From positions 33,509-97,508 of the forward strand of contig CAYMAS010000010.1 of the NCBI GenBank assembly GCA_964388485.1: a stretch of 64,000 nucleotides of DNA. The letters run 5' to 3'. This stretch comes from JBCDKH01 sp964388485 (lineage in GTDB: Bacteria > Planctomycetota > Phycisphaerae > Tepidisphaerales > Tepidisphaeraceae). The position numbers and the translations under genes were made by a program. Below the pieces are notes generated by a model. It had not been told where the DNA came from. It saw only the letters and a program-made list of their open reading frames with translations, and ran no database searches. This document shows positions 8,454 to 15,902 of the stretch, one piece after another. Within the stretch, counting starts at the first letter, position 1, and the number at the start of each line of letters is the position of its first letter.

Positions 8454-8891
8454 ATGCCTCACCCGCGTGAAACTTACGGCATGGATCCGCGGCAATGGCC
8501 GGCGACGCGTCGGCACGGTTGGCCCGTTCGGGAACGCCGCGGCCTCGGCGTGCTTTGCGCGGCAGCTTTGCTCTTCCTGATCGTGTTGCTGATCCAGCGG
8601 CCGACGACCTTGAGCGACCCGCCACCGCCGGTTGCTCCGTTGCAAGCGGAGTTGCTGGACCGGCTCGATCCGAACGTCGCCACCGCCGCCCAACTCGCCG
8701 CGCTGCCGGGCATCGGGCCTTCTAAGGCGGAAGCGATCGTGACGCACCGAACCAGCGTCAACGGCCGGGCCTTCCACCATCCCGACGACCTCGCCGACGT
8801 GCACGGCATCGGCCCCGCTATCGTCGGCAAGCTTCGGCCGCACGTCATGTTCCCGGTGGAGCCATCGGTGGACGAGAAGAGCGGCTCATGA
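8454..8891 (+). CDS. ComEA-like helix-hairpin-helix membrane protein
   Basis: 145 residues from ATG at 8454 (a second ATG at 8481 is also possible). One membrane helix (about residues 31-47, LGVLCAAALLFLIVLLIQ), a proline-rich linker, then tandem helix-hairpin-helix motifs: DPNVATAAQLAALPGIGPSK with DLADVHGIGPAIVGKL. ComEA proteins bind incoming DNA at the outer face of the membrane during natural transformation; shorter relatives occur widely without proof of that role. It starts 3 bases after the GH10-like gene, suggesting shared transcription. Confidence 0.75.
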   Translation: MPHPRETYGMDPRQWPATRRHGWPVRERRGLGVLCAAALLFLIVLLIQRPTTLSDPPPPVAPLQAELLDRLDPNVATAAQLAALPGIGPSKAEAIVTHRTSVNGRAFHHPDDLADVHGIGPAIVGKLRPHVMFPVEPSVDEKSGS

Positions 8892-8919
8892 CGATGTCCG
8901 CTCGCCTCTCACCCTGTCG

Positions 8920-10464
8920 TCACGCGGCGAGACGCTGCTCGTTCTGGAGCAACGATCGGATCGCGTCGCCGAGGGAGGTCGACGAGCCACGGGTGCCACG
9001 CGACTGCTTGACGCGTGATGCGAAGGTGGCAGCGTCGAGGGAGCGGGCATGGATGATCGGCAGGCCCAGTGACGCCGTTGCGGGCAGGCCGGTCGGCGTC
9101 GGGTCGATGACGGCGGCGTGACGAGCGACGAGATCGCCAAGCCGGTCGGACGTCGAAACGTCTCGGCCCTCGTGCCAGCCGCGACCAGCGAGCGTCGCGC
9201 CGCTACGGCGGGCCATCTTGCCGATGCCGCGGACGAAGTTGGGGACGATGAGCAATGCCTGCCACTGCCGCAGATTGACCTCGGCCGCCTCGACGCCACC
9301 GGCCCGCAGGCGGCCGACGAGGTAGCTGCTCGGGCCGCCGCTGCTTTGCAGCGCGAACGGCTTCGCACGAAGTTCGTCGGCGATCATCTCCCAAACCACA
9401 CGCTGGCTGCTGAACCGTTCGACCTCCGGCGGCACGACGTCCTCCGGCAGGTCGTACGCGAGCAATGTCCCGCGACCGGTCGTCTTGCTCGCCCCGTGGC
9501 CCCAGCCGGCGATGCGGATCCGATTCGCTGGCCATCCCGCTTCCTGCCACGACGTCTGCCAAGCGGCATCGGCCAGCACGATTGCATCGACGTTAGAAGC
9601 CGGCGGCGTCGGTTGTCGCTCGCTGGCGATCCAGGTGATCCACGGCAGGCGGTCCGACACCACGCCCGGCAGCTCCCGCCGCGTCACGTCGGCCACGACC
9701 ACAGCCGACGCGGTCGACGCGGCATCGGCAAGGGTGAGCGTCGATGACGTTCGTGGATCGTCCGTGTCCAGCCGCACCGCCTCGGGTAACGCTGCCGCGA
9801 GGTGTCGGCCGGCGTCGCTGAAGAGTCCGAACGTCGAGCCGGCGGCGACGAGAAGGTCGTTCGCCTGGGGCACGCGACGGGCCACGTTCGCCACCTCGTC
9901 GTTGTGGTGCTGTGTCGCCGCGACGAGTTGCCGTCGGGCGGCTTCGATGAGGTCGACCACTGGCTGGCCGCCGACAGGCAACGAGTCGCTCGGCAGGTGC
10001 AGGTTCGCCGGCGGCGACCAACCGCGATGCCGACGGGCGTAGGCGGCCAGATCGGCGGCACCGGCGAAGGGCACCAGTCGGCCCTCCTCGATTGCCTCGC
10101 TCACATCGGCTGATCCGAGGGCCAGTCGCATCGAGCGGGCGTCGGGCCAGATGACCGCGAGACTGCCGCAGCCGGTGAGGCGTTTGAGCATCGCCACGAC
10201 GTGGCCGAGATGGTTGGGCGCGACGAGGGCGACGCTTTTGGACCCAACGTCGATGTCGCTCGTCAAGTGCCGGCCGACGGTCGCAGGAGCGGTCGATCCG
10301 CCGACCCAGCCGCTGTCGGTGCGGGCGACGAGGCTGCCGTCGCGGCCACGGTACCACGTCACGCCGGGCCCGAACCCGCCGCCGACCGGTTCGCCCATGG
10401 CCGCGAGGTTGTGTCGAAGGTGATCGGCTGCTTGGGCTTGAAGCGTCTCGTCGATGGGCGGCAC
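8920..10464 (-). CDS. Unknown protein, possibly CgeB/glycosyltransferase-like
   Basis: 514 residues if it starts at the GTG at 10464 (VPPIDETLQ); the open frame continues upstream only antisense to dapF. I do not recognise it firmly. Rossmann-like strands alternate through it: SVALVAPNHLGHVVAMLKRL, NDLLVAAGSTFGLFSDAGRHL, LPWITWIAS, VDAIVLADAAWQTSWQEAGW and a C-terminal run with DRLGDLVARHAAVIDPTPTG. The order (host-like N half, then a segment resembling the C-terminal part of CgeB spore-maturation glycosyltransferases) suggests a nucleotide-sugar-dependent transferase fold, but no decisive catalytic motif is seen. It is convergent with the ComEA-like gene and divergent from dapF. Confidence 0.55.
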   Translation of the reverse strand: MPPIDETLQAQAADHLRHNLAAMGEPVGGGFGPGVTWYRGRDGSLVARTDSGWVGGSTAPATVGRHLTSDIDVGSKSVALVAPNHLGHVVAMLKRLTGCGSLAVIWPDARSMRLALGSADVSEAIEEGRLVPFAGAADLAAYARRHRGWSPPANLHLPSDSLPVGGQPVVDLIEAARRQLVAATQHHNDEVANVARRVPQANDLLVAAGSTFGLFSDAGRHLAAALPEAVRLDTDDPRTSSTLTLADAASTASAVVVADVTRRELPGVVSDRLPWITWIASERQPTPPASNVDAIVLADAAWQTSWQEAGWPANRIRIAGWGHGASKTTGRGTLLAYDLPEDVVPPEVERFSSQRVVWEMIADELRAKPFALQSSGGPSSYLVGRLRAGGVEAAEVNLRQWQALLIVPNFVRGIGKMARRSGATLAGRGWHEGRDVSTSDRLGDLVARHAAVIDPTPTGLPATASLGLPIIHARSLDAATFASRVKQSRGTRGSSTSLGDAIRSLLQNEQRLAA

Positions 10465-10524
10465 CTCGTCTTTATCGGGACACGGCGGCGTGTCGCTGCA
10501 CGGGTTCGCTCCGTAGCCTGCGGC

Positions 10525-11478
10525 ATGCCGCAGAACTCGCGACAGCCGACGCTCGACTTCGTCAAGATGCACGGTGCGGGCAACGACTACGTCTACGTCG
10601 ATGCGGTGCGTCAGACGCTGCCGAGTGATCTGCCGGATCTGGCACGCCGCATGAGCGATCGCCACTTCGGCATCGGCGGCGACGGCTTGATCCTCGTCCT
10701 GCTGCCGACCGACCCGCAGACGTCAGACGTCAGGATGCAAATGTTCAACCTCGACGGCAGCGAAGGCCAGATGTGCGGCAACGGGATCCGCTGTGTCGCG
10801 AAGTTCACGGTCGATGAGGACCTCGTCGAACGCGATGCGGCGACGATTCGCGTCGAGACGGCCAGCGGCGTCCGGCAGGTCGAGGTGCTGCGGGAAAAAG
10901 GTCGCGTCATCGGCGCGACCGTCGACATGGGCCAAGCGACCTTCGGCGTCGAGGCTGTCGGTGCGGACATCTCGCAGTTGGAGATGAACGGGGATCTGGT
11001 CCGTCTTCCAACCGCCGATGTCGTTGCAGATCCACGTCGGCGAGTCGGTGCTGCAGAATCCGAGCAGGCGGAGCAAGCTCCGCGGCTACCTCAGATGCAG
11101 GCGACCCTCGTCTCCACCGGCAACCCGCACGCGGTCGTCTTCGTGGATGACCTTGACGCCGTGGACGTGCCGACGGAAGGTCCGCGATGGGCCGAGCACC
11201 AAGCCTTCCCGAACGGCATCAACGCCCACTTCGCCCAGGTGCTGGCAAGGGATCACTTGCGCGTCATCCATTGGGAACGCGGCAGCGGCCCAACACTGGC
11301 GTGCGGCACCGGTGCCTGCGCCACCCTCGCCGCCGCCGTGCAGCAAGGACTCGCTGATCGGCGAGCTCGCGTCGATGTGCCCGGCGGAACGCTCGAGATC
11401 GCGTGGGACCAGGCAACCAACCGCCTGTCGATGACAGGCCCGGCTGCGACCGCATTCCGCGGCACCTGGTCCGCGTGA
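10525..11478 (+). CDS. dapF: Diaminopimelate epimerase with a repeat-derived in-frame insertion
   Basis: 317 residues from ATG at 10525. Converts LL- to meso-diaminopimelate for lysine and peptidoglycan. Both catalytic cysteines are present: GQMCGNGIRC and ACGTGACATLAA; KMHGAGNDYVYVDA and VSTGNPHAVVF are also typical. About 30 extra residues separate the first-domain end from the VSTGNPH strand. The last part of that insertion (AEQAPRLPQMQ) is encoded by 11068-11100, a 33-base copy of a dispersed element found at 17589-17621 (32 of 33 bases alike). The insertion lies on a probable surface loop, and the frame is kept, so the enzyme is likely functional. Confidence 0.92.
   Translation: MPQNSRQPTLDFVKMHGAGNDYVYVDAVRQTLPSDLPDLARRMSDRHFGIGGDGLILVLLPTDPQTSDVRMQMFNLDGSEGQMCGNGIRCVAKFTVDEDLVERDAATIRVETASGVRQVEVLREKGRVIGATVDMGQATFGVEAVGADISQLEMNGDLVRLPTADVVADPRRRVGAAESEQAEQAPRLPQMQATLVSTGNPHAVVFVDDLDAVDVPTEGPRWAEHQAFPNGINAHFAQVLARDHLRVIHWERGSGPTLACGTGACATLAAAVQQGLADRRARVDVPGGTLEIAWDQATNRLSMTGPAATAFRGTWSA
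11068..11100 (+). repeat. Partial family-B palindromic element inside dapF
   Basis: Contains palindrome gcggagcaagctccgc (11068-11083) followed by ggctacctcagatgcag. The same 33 bases occur at 17589-17621 with a single difference (t/c at the eighth base of the second part). Its translation adds about 11 codons to dapF. The left half of the family-B element is absent here. Confidence 0.8.
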
Positions 11479-11527
11479 AGAGCGTCAGTCGCAAGCCGCG
11501 GACCTCTCACGTCGCGCCGCCTCTTTG

Positions 11528-11615
11528 TCTTCCTGAGCGAGCGCAGCGAGTCAAAGGACCTCGTCCGCCCGCTCCGGAGGACCAGGCGAGGTCCCTCGGC
11601 TGCGCTCGGGATGAC
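11528..11615. repeat. Dispersed inverted-repeat element (family D), copy 1
   Basis: Left arm about 11528-11563 (contains cctgagcgagcgcagcgag and aaaggacctcg); right arm about 11587-11615 (cgaggtccctcggctgcgct then cgggatgac). The arms pair imperfectly around a GC-rich centre. A second, right-truncated copy is at 63888-63962. This type of ...GAGCGAGCGCAGCGAGTC... repeat is familiar from intergenic regions of many GC-rich bacteria. It lies just after dapF and could act as a terminator-like hairpin. Confidence 0.7.
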
Positions 11616-11647
11616 GGAGGAGGCAGCATTCAAGTAAGGTGCTCTAA

Positions 11648-11812
11648 TGAGCCGCGGACCCACGGTCCGCCGGTCTGACGAGTTTCGTAACTCAGAACCG
11701 TCACGCCGTCCCCGCAGGACATTCACGTCGCGAGGTGAACCCTCTGCACGAAGCGTCGCGTGCTGCAGCTTACAAAGCTCGTCAGACCGGCGGACCGTGG
11801 GTCCGCGGCTCA
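11648..11812. mobile_element. MITE-like element (family A), copy 1, with perfect 35-bp terminal inverted repeats
   Basis: Arms 11648-11682 and 11778-11812 are perfect reverse complements over 35 bases (left arm begins tgagccgcggacccacggtc). Each arm itself contains the small palindrome ggaccCACggtcc. The roughly 95-base core has no credible ORF. Related copies lie at 15677-15837 (full, opposite orientation) and about 62340-62427 (one end only). Core similarity between copies includes cgtcgcgagg and ctgcacgaag. The size, terminal repeats and absence of coding capacity fit a non-autonomous miniature element; no transposase for it is in the window, and target-site duplications could not be recognised. 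Confidence 0.75.
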
Positions 11813-11815
11813 CGG

Positions 11816-11825
11816 NNNNNNNNNN
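11816..11825. other. Assembly gap of 10 N
   Basis: Ten undetermined bases begin 4 bases after the end of family-A element copy 1. The true gap length is unknown, and the join may be a scaffold link rather than a measured gap. It truncates the small acidic protein gene on the minus strand. Confidence 0.98.
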
Positions 11826-12053
11826 CGCTTTGCGATCTGCGGATTGGGAGTCGACGAGGCCTTCCTCGTGGTCCGTCGTGCCGCCGGTGCCGGCTTGGCG
11901 GGGGTGGCGGTGGGGTGTGGGTTGATCCTCGCCCTTCGGGGCCTGGTCCCAGCCAAGTTGCGTCTCCTCCTTCATGGAGTGATCCGCGTCGTCGGCTTGG
12001 CCGGGCAAGGGTTCGGCGTCGCCGGGTTTGCTTTGAGGGTGTTCCGTGGACAT
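11826..12053 (-). CDS. Small acidic hydrophilic protein, C-terminus lost in the gap
   Basis: 76 residues are visible from ATG at 12053, which overlaps the stop of the upstream gene (ATGA). The protein is strongly hydrophilic and probably disordered, with no membrane segment. It contains DHSMKEETQLGWDQAP; an E-T-x-L-G-W-D-x-A-P string recurs, in my recollection, in short uncharacterised proteobacterial proteins. Function is unknown. The 3' end is not recoverable because of the assembly gap. Confidence 0.55.
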
Positions 12054-12403
12054 CAGGCGTTCTCCTTTGTGTGGGGCGATTCCTGTGGAGCAAGGCCGGC
12101 GTCATCGGCGTGGGGGTGCTTCATCGCGTCCGCCCGGCCGTCGTGGGCGATCGAGTCGGTGGGGTCGACGGCATCGCCCTGGTTTTGCGGATCCTGGCCG
12201 GCGAGCGACGTCAGGCGGCCGTCGTCGTTGTCGTTGCGGGTCGAGCCTTGAACGCTGTCGGGCCGCTCGTCGGGAACGGTATCGGGCGCTTCGAGTTGGC
12301 CGCCGGGCGTCTTGCCGGGATGGCCGCGTTCGTACGTCTCGCTGGTGTCCGGCATGTCGACCGGACGCTCGGGCTCTTGAGGCATCACGACAGCATGAGG
12401 CAA
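12053..12403 (-). CDS. Small acidic, probably disordered protein
   Basis: 116 residues from ATG at 12403 (an alternative ATG lies 6 codons in, MPQEPERP). Composition is dominated by D, E, P, G, N, Q and H, with no hydrophobic core; stretches such as GHPGKTPGGQLEAPDTVPDE and STRNDNDDGRL suggest an unfolded chain. It is overlapped by the next gene downstream (also acidic and hydrophilic) and lies 31 bases after the PH-domain gene, so the three may form an operon. I do not recognise the family; a stress-related hydrophilin-like role is only a guess. Confidence 0.55.
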   Translation of the reverse strand: MPHAVVMPQEPERPVDMPDTSETYERGHPGKTPGGQLEAPDTVPDERPDSVQGSTRNDNDDGRLTSLAGQDPQNQGDAVDPTDSIAHDGRADAMKHPHADDAGLAPQESPHTKENA

Positions 12404-12434
12404 TGCCGCCGACGCTGGAAGGCTTAAAACGCCT

Positions 12435-13001
12435 TTACCCGCCCATGTCCATCTTGATGACGCCCCGCTGACGCTTGACGGCGATAACGCGTTGCTTGAG
12501 GTTCTCGAACAACGGCCGGGGATCGCTGACGCTGCGAAGCTCCAGCTCCGGCGTCGAGCGGTCGTCGCTGGTGATGTGGATGGAACCGACGCCGAACAGC
12601 TTGTCGAGCGGGCCTTGCCGCATGCGGACGTCGTTGACGTGCCAGAGCTCGAGGGTGTCGATGTTCGTCGTGATCAGGCCGTGCTCGAAGTCGATGCGGT
12701 AGTTGGTGATTTTGAAGCGGTTGCGTTTGACCCACAGAGACGGGAAGAAGAACAACCCCACGCCGATCGGGATGAGGAACCACAGCCACCACGGCGGCCC
12801 GGTCTCGGTCAAGAAGAAGGCCAGCACCGGAATCGCCGCCAGAACGAGGCCGACGGTGAGCCACATGAGCACGAGGCCCAACTCGCCGCGAAGCAGCGGA
12901 CTGCCTTCGTAGTAGACGATTTCCTGGTCCTCTTCCGTCGCCTTGTGCGGGCCGTCGCCGGTGATGAGGTCGGTCGGATGGGGCTCGTGCGTGTCGTCCA
13001 T
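12435..13001 (-). CDS. Bacterial PH-domain (YdbT/DUF304-like) membrane protein
   Basis: 188 residues. Two adjacent membrane helices (about residues 42-63 and 70-90, with PPWWLWFLIPIGVGLFFFPSLW) are followed by a bacterial pleckstrin-homology-like domain: RFKITNYRIDFEHGLITTNIDTLELWHVNDV, then GVGSIHITSDD. Such bPH_2 proteins are small membrane-tethered domains of mostly unknown role. The start ATG at 13001 lies 6 bases from the end of the flavoprotein gene on the same strand. Confidence 0.85.
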   Translation of the reverse strand: MDDTHEPHPTDLITGDGPHKATEEDQEIVYYEGSPLLRGELGLVLMWLTVGLVLAAIPVLAFFLTETGPPWWLWFLIPIGVGLFFFPSLWVKRNRFKITNYRIDFEHGLITTNIDTLELWHVNDVRMRQGPLDKLFGVGSIHITSDDRSTPELELRSVSDPRPLFENLKQRVIAVKRQRGVIKMDMGG

Positions 13002-13007
13002 GGCCGC

Positions 13008-14132
13008 TCACGATAACGCGGGCGACGCGACAGGCGAATCGGCGGAACCGCCGGCGGTCTTGCCGGTCAGCCGCAGGCCCAGATGCGAGAGCATCGGCAG
13101 CGTCCTGGCCAGTTGCACGGTCGCGGCGGCGGAGGCGTCGTGCGACATTGCCTTCGCAAACAGCCGGCACGACCAGCGGCGGGTCCGCCACAGCTTGCGG
13201 TAGACGGCGTCGAGCGTCGCCGGATCACGACCTTCCACCAGACACATTGCGGCGGCATGGGCGGACGCGATTGCCAGACCCATGCCCTCGCCGCCGATCG
13301 GTTCGAGCGCCGCCACACTGTTGCCGATCGGCAGGACGCCAGGCGACCACGTCGGTGACGGCCTTGGAGCAAACCGCGGCAACGGCGACGCCTTCCAAGG
13401 CCGCACCCGCTCGGCCCTTCGCAACGCATCGCCGAACGCCGGGTTCTCCCGCAGCAGCCGTTGCAAGAGTTCGTCGTGCGGCTCGCCCTGCCGCAGCTTG
13501 GCGGCGGGCACGTTCATCGCGACGTTCCAGATCAGCCGCTCACCGTCGCGAACCGGAGCGACGCCGACGTAGTGCCCGCGAAGGGCGAAGAGGCCGATGG
13601 TGGCGAAATCGAGGCGGACGTTCGTGAAGTGAGCCTTGAGGCCGAGGTCGCCGGTCGGTCGCGGTGGCTGGTCGGTTGCTCCGGACAGGGTGCCCTTGCC
13701 GTCGGCGAGGACGATTTGATCGGCTTCCAGGACGTCGCCATTGGCCAGGAACGCCTTGCACTGTTCCAGCCGCAGCACCCGCTGGCCGAGCCGTCGTTCG
13801 ACCGACGCCGGCAAGTCCTCGACCAACGCCGGGTCCATTGTCCAACGCGACACCCCTGCCACCTCCTGCGGCAGCCGCAGCGTCGCGGATCGGCCGGCTC
13901 GGTCGACCATCGTGCTGTGCGTCAGCCGGACGGGGTCGAGTCGGCGCAGGGTGTCACCGAAGCCGATTTGCCGCAGCGTCGCTTGGCCGAGGCTGCTGAG
14001 GCATTCGCCGCAGACCTTGTCGCGTGGGAAGCGGCTGGCTTCGATGATGGTCACGTCGCGCCCCGCGTCCGCGAGCACCTTCGCTGCCGTCACGCCCGCG
14101 GGTCCCGCACCGATGACCAAGACGCTCGACAT
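13008..14132 (-). CDS. FAD-dependent oxidoreductase, geranylgeranyl-reductase family
   Basis: 374 residues from ATG at 14132 (MSSVLVIGAGPAG); the open frame further upstream is not supported. FAD-binding GAGPAGVTAAKVLADAG and the family motif FPRDKVCGECLS are at the N-terminus; the second flavin motif GNSVAALEPIGGEGMGLAIA is near residue 290. Members reduce isoprenoid chains (menaquinone, archaeal lipids) or act on polyketide-type substrates; the specific substrate cannot be read here. It is divergent from the TPR/alpha-CTD gene and is followed closely by the PH-domain gene. Confidence 0.8.
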   Translation of the reverse strand: MSSVLVIGAGPAGVTAAKVLADAGRDVTIIEASRFPRDKVCGECLSSLGQATLRQIGFGDTLRRLDPVRLTHSTMVDRAGRSATLRLPQEVAGVSRWTMDPALVEDLPASVERRLGQRVLRLEQCKAFLANGDVLEADQIVLADGKGTLSGATDQPPRPTGDLGLKAHFTNVRLDFATIGLFALRGHYVGVAPVRDGERLIWNVAMNVPAAKLRQGEPHDELLQRLLRENPAFGDALRRAERVRPWKASPLPRFAPRPSPTWSPGVLPIGNSVAALEPIGGEGMGLAIASAHAAAMCLVEGRDPATLDAVYRKLWRTRRWSCRLFAKAMSHDASAAATVQLARTLPMLSHLGLRLTGKTAGGSADSPVASPALS

Positions 14133-14285
14133 CCACCGGAAGGTTATGCGGAACGAGTCCAGGCCTGTTCTTTCACCCACTCTGGTAGCCGCCTCCACCA
14201 CCTGCAAGTCGGCAACTAAGTGATATTTTGCCGCACCCGAAACCCTTGATTGTCCCGCCGAGCGTCTCAACCATGCCCGTTCCCC

Positions 14286-15239
14286 ATGAGCGTCGAAACC
14301 ATCAACGAAAAAGCAGCCGGCGAATACTTCACCCGTGCCCGTGAAGCCGAAAATGCCGGCGAACTTGACAAAGCCGTCGAGCACTACGACCGCGCTCTGG
14401 GCGAAGATCCGGATCACGACGAGGCCTGCTTCCGCCTGGCTCGCCTCTACGATCAGCACGGTAACGACACGCAGGCGATCGAGCTCTACGAACGCATCTG
14501 CGGCGGCAGCCCGGTGCCGCTGAGCGCGCTGATGAACCTGGCCGTCCTCTACGAAGACAACAACATGTTCGAAGAGGCGCGTCGTTGCCTCGAGGCGGTG
14601 TTGGCGACGGATCCGAACCACAAGCGGGCCCGACGGTTCCTCGGCGACGTCGATGCCGCCCACGATCGGTCGGCCGAAGAGGAAGAGCGGGCCCGTCAGC
14701 AGCGGGACGCGGTTCTGGACATGCCGGTCTACGACTTTGAATTGAGCGTTCGTGCCCGCAACGCGCTCAAGAAGATGAACATCGAGACGATCGGCGACCT
14801 GCTTCGCGTCCGCGAGCAGGACCTGATGGGCTTCAAGAACTTCGGCGAAACGAGCCTCTCGGAGATCAAGAGCCTGCTCGCGGCCAAGGGTCTGCGACTC
14901 GGGCAGCTGATCGAAGACGGCGTGGTCTCGACCCCTGACGATCCGGCGGCAGCGGCGGGTTACTTCGTCGAAGGTGCCGCGGCCCCCGAGGCGGCGGCGG
15001 CGTCAACGGGCGGGCTCGACAGCGAGATGCCCGGCGAGCTCCTGGAGCGGCCGATCGGCGACCTCGACTTCTCCGTCCGCAGCCGCAAGGCCCTGCAGCG
15101 GCTCAACATCCAGACGGTCGGCGAACTCGCCGCCAAAACGGAAGAAGAGCTGCTGGCCTGCAAGAACTTCGGGCAAACAAGCCTCAACGAGATCCGCCAA
15201 ATCCTTGCCAGCTTCGGCATCGGGCTGCGGAAGGATTGA
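14286..15239 (+). CDS. TPR protein fused to two RNA polymerase alpha C-terminal domains
   Basis: 317 residues from ATG at 14286 (MSVETINEKAAG). Residues about 8-135 carry TPR-type helical repeats (AGELDKAVEHYDRALGEDPD, FEEARRCLEAVLATDPNHKR). Residues about 150-205 and 255-315 are two alpha-CTD helix-hairpin-helix domains, each with the signature ELSVRARNALKKMNIETIGD / DFSVRSRKALQRLNIQTVGE and KNFGETSLSEIKSLL / KNFGQTSLNEIRQIL. Alpha-CTD binds UP-element DNA and activators in RNA polymerase; here two copies sit on a TPR scaffold with no polymerase-assembly domain. It probably interacts with DNA or transcription factors. I recall similar architecture only in Planctomycetota. Confidence 0.85.
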   Translation: MSVETINEKAAGEYFTRAREAENAGELDKAVEHYDRALGEDPDHDEACFRLARLYDQHGNDTQAIELYERICGGSPVPLSALMNLAVLYEDNNMFEEARRCLEAVLATDPNHKRARRFLGDVDAAHDRSAEEEERARQQRDAVLDMPVYDFELSVRARNALKKMNIETIGDLLRVREQDLMGFKNFGETSLSEIKSLLAAKGLRLGQLIEDGVVSTPDDPAAAAGYFVEGAAAPEAAAASTGGLDSEMPGELLERPIGDLDFSVRSRKALQRLNIQTVGELAAKTEEELLACKNFGQTSLNEIRQILASFGIGLRKD

Positions 15240-15249
15240 GCCGAATCCA

Positions 15250-15544
15250 ACTCCGAAGTAGCGTCTCGAAGCAGCGCGGTGCGACGCACCTGCAGCGTCA
15301 CGGAGCCGCGTCTGGGAGGTCCCGGCAGGTCAACAGCAGGCGAGACGACATCGGGCCGGAAGGCTTCGACAGCCGATGCAAGATCGCCGTGGCGGATCGA
15401 CGTTCCGGCCTGTCGAGCCATCGCCTCGGCGGCACCGGGCGCGTCGGGATCGGCAACGAACCGCGCGTCGGCCGCATCGACTATCGCAGCCCGCAGATAG
15501 TGATGACCGGAACCGCCGACGAACAGGATGCGCGGCCGCTGCAT
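15250..15544 (-). pseudogene. Possible N-terminal remnant of a Gfo/Idh/MocA-type dehydrogenase
   Basis: From ATG at 15544 the frame reads RPRILFVGGSGHHYLRAAI, then ADARFVADPDAPGAAEAMA and AVEAFRPDVVSPAVDLPG, resembling the first Rossmann strands of a nucleotide-dependent dehydrogenase, and then loses similarity after about 80 residues and runs antisense into the preceding gene. A normal member has over 300 residues. This stretch lies between the TPR/alpha-CTD gene and a family-A element. It could also be a chance open frame; support is weak. I see nothing else in 15240-15676. Confidence 0.3.
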
Positions 15545-15676
15545 GCCCGAGGGTAAGAGATTTTCCACCAGGCTGCACTTGAGCCGCTGAAGCCTGTGGG
15601 CACGACTCCGTGCATGGCATCGAGTACAGAAGCCGGCCGACGCGGCCGGATAGGGTTGATCGGATTGAGTGGCTTC

Positions 15677-15837
15677 GCCGCGGACACCTGGTCCGCCGGT
15701 CTGACGAGTTGCGGTGCTGCAACCGGTGACGCCTTCGTGCAGAAACGTCTCCTCGCGACGAAAAGCCACCGTGAGAAGGCGGTCCGTGTTGCAGTTGGCC
15801 ACCTCGTCAGACCGGCGGACTGTGGGTCCGGGGCTCA
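15677..15837. mobile_element. MITE-like element (family A), copy 2
   Basis: Arms 15677-15708 and 15803-15837 are near-perfect inverted repeats of the same sequence as copy 1 at 11648-11812 (ctcgtcagaccggcgga near the right end). Relative to copy 1 the core is in opposite orientation, with shared stretches cgtcgcgagg and ctgcacgaag on its reverse strand. It sits 65 bases from the 3' end of glcF. Confidence 0.75.
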
Positions 15838-15902
15838 AGCGGATTTCCTGGTCCTGTCAGCGGCTCGACTCGACGCTGCAGGTCGCGTGACCTTCGATCG
15901 GC

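Noticed and set aside
6561..8843. Long N-terminal extension of the STAS protein
   Set aside because: Antisense to the GH10-like and ComEA-like genes; the STAS domain has its own ATG at 6560.
11647..11811. Open frames through the family-A element as genes
   Set aside because: The same peptide string arises in every copy and both directions because of the inverted repeats; there is no start signal or family similarity.
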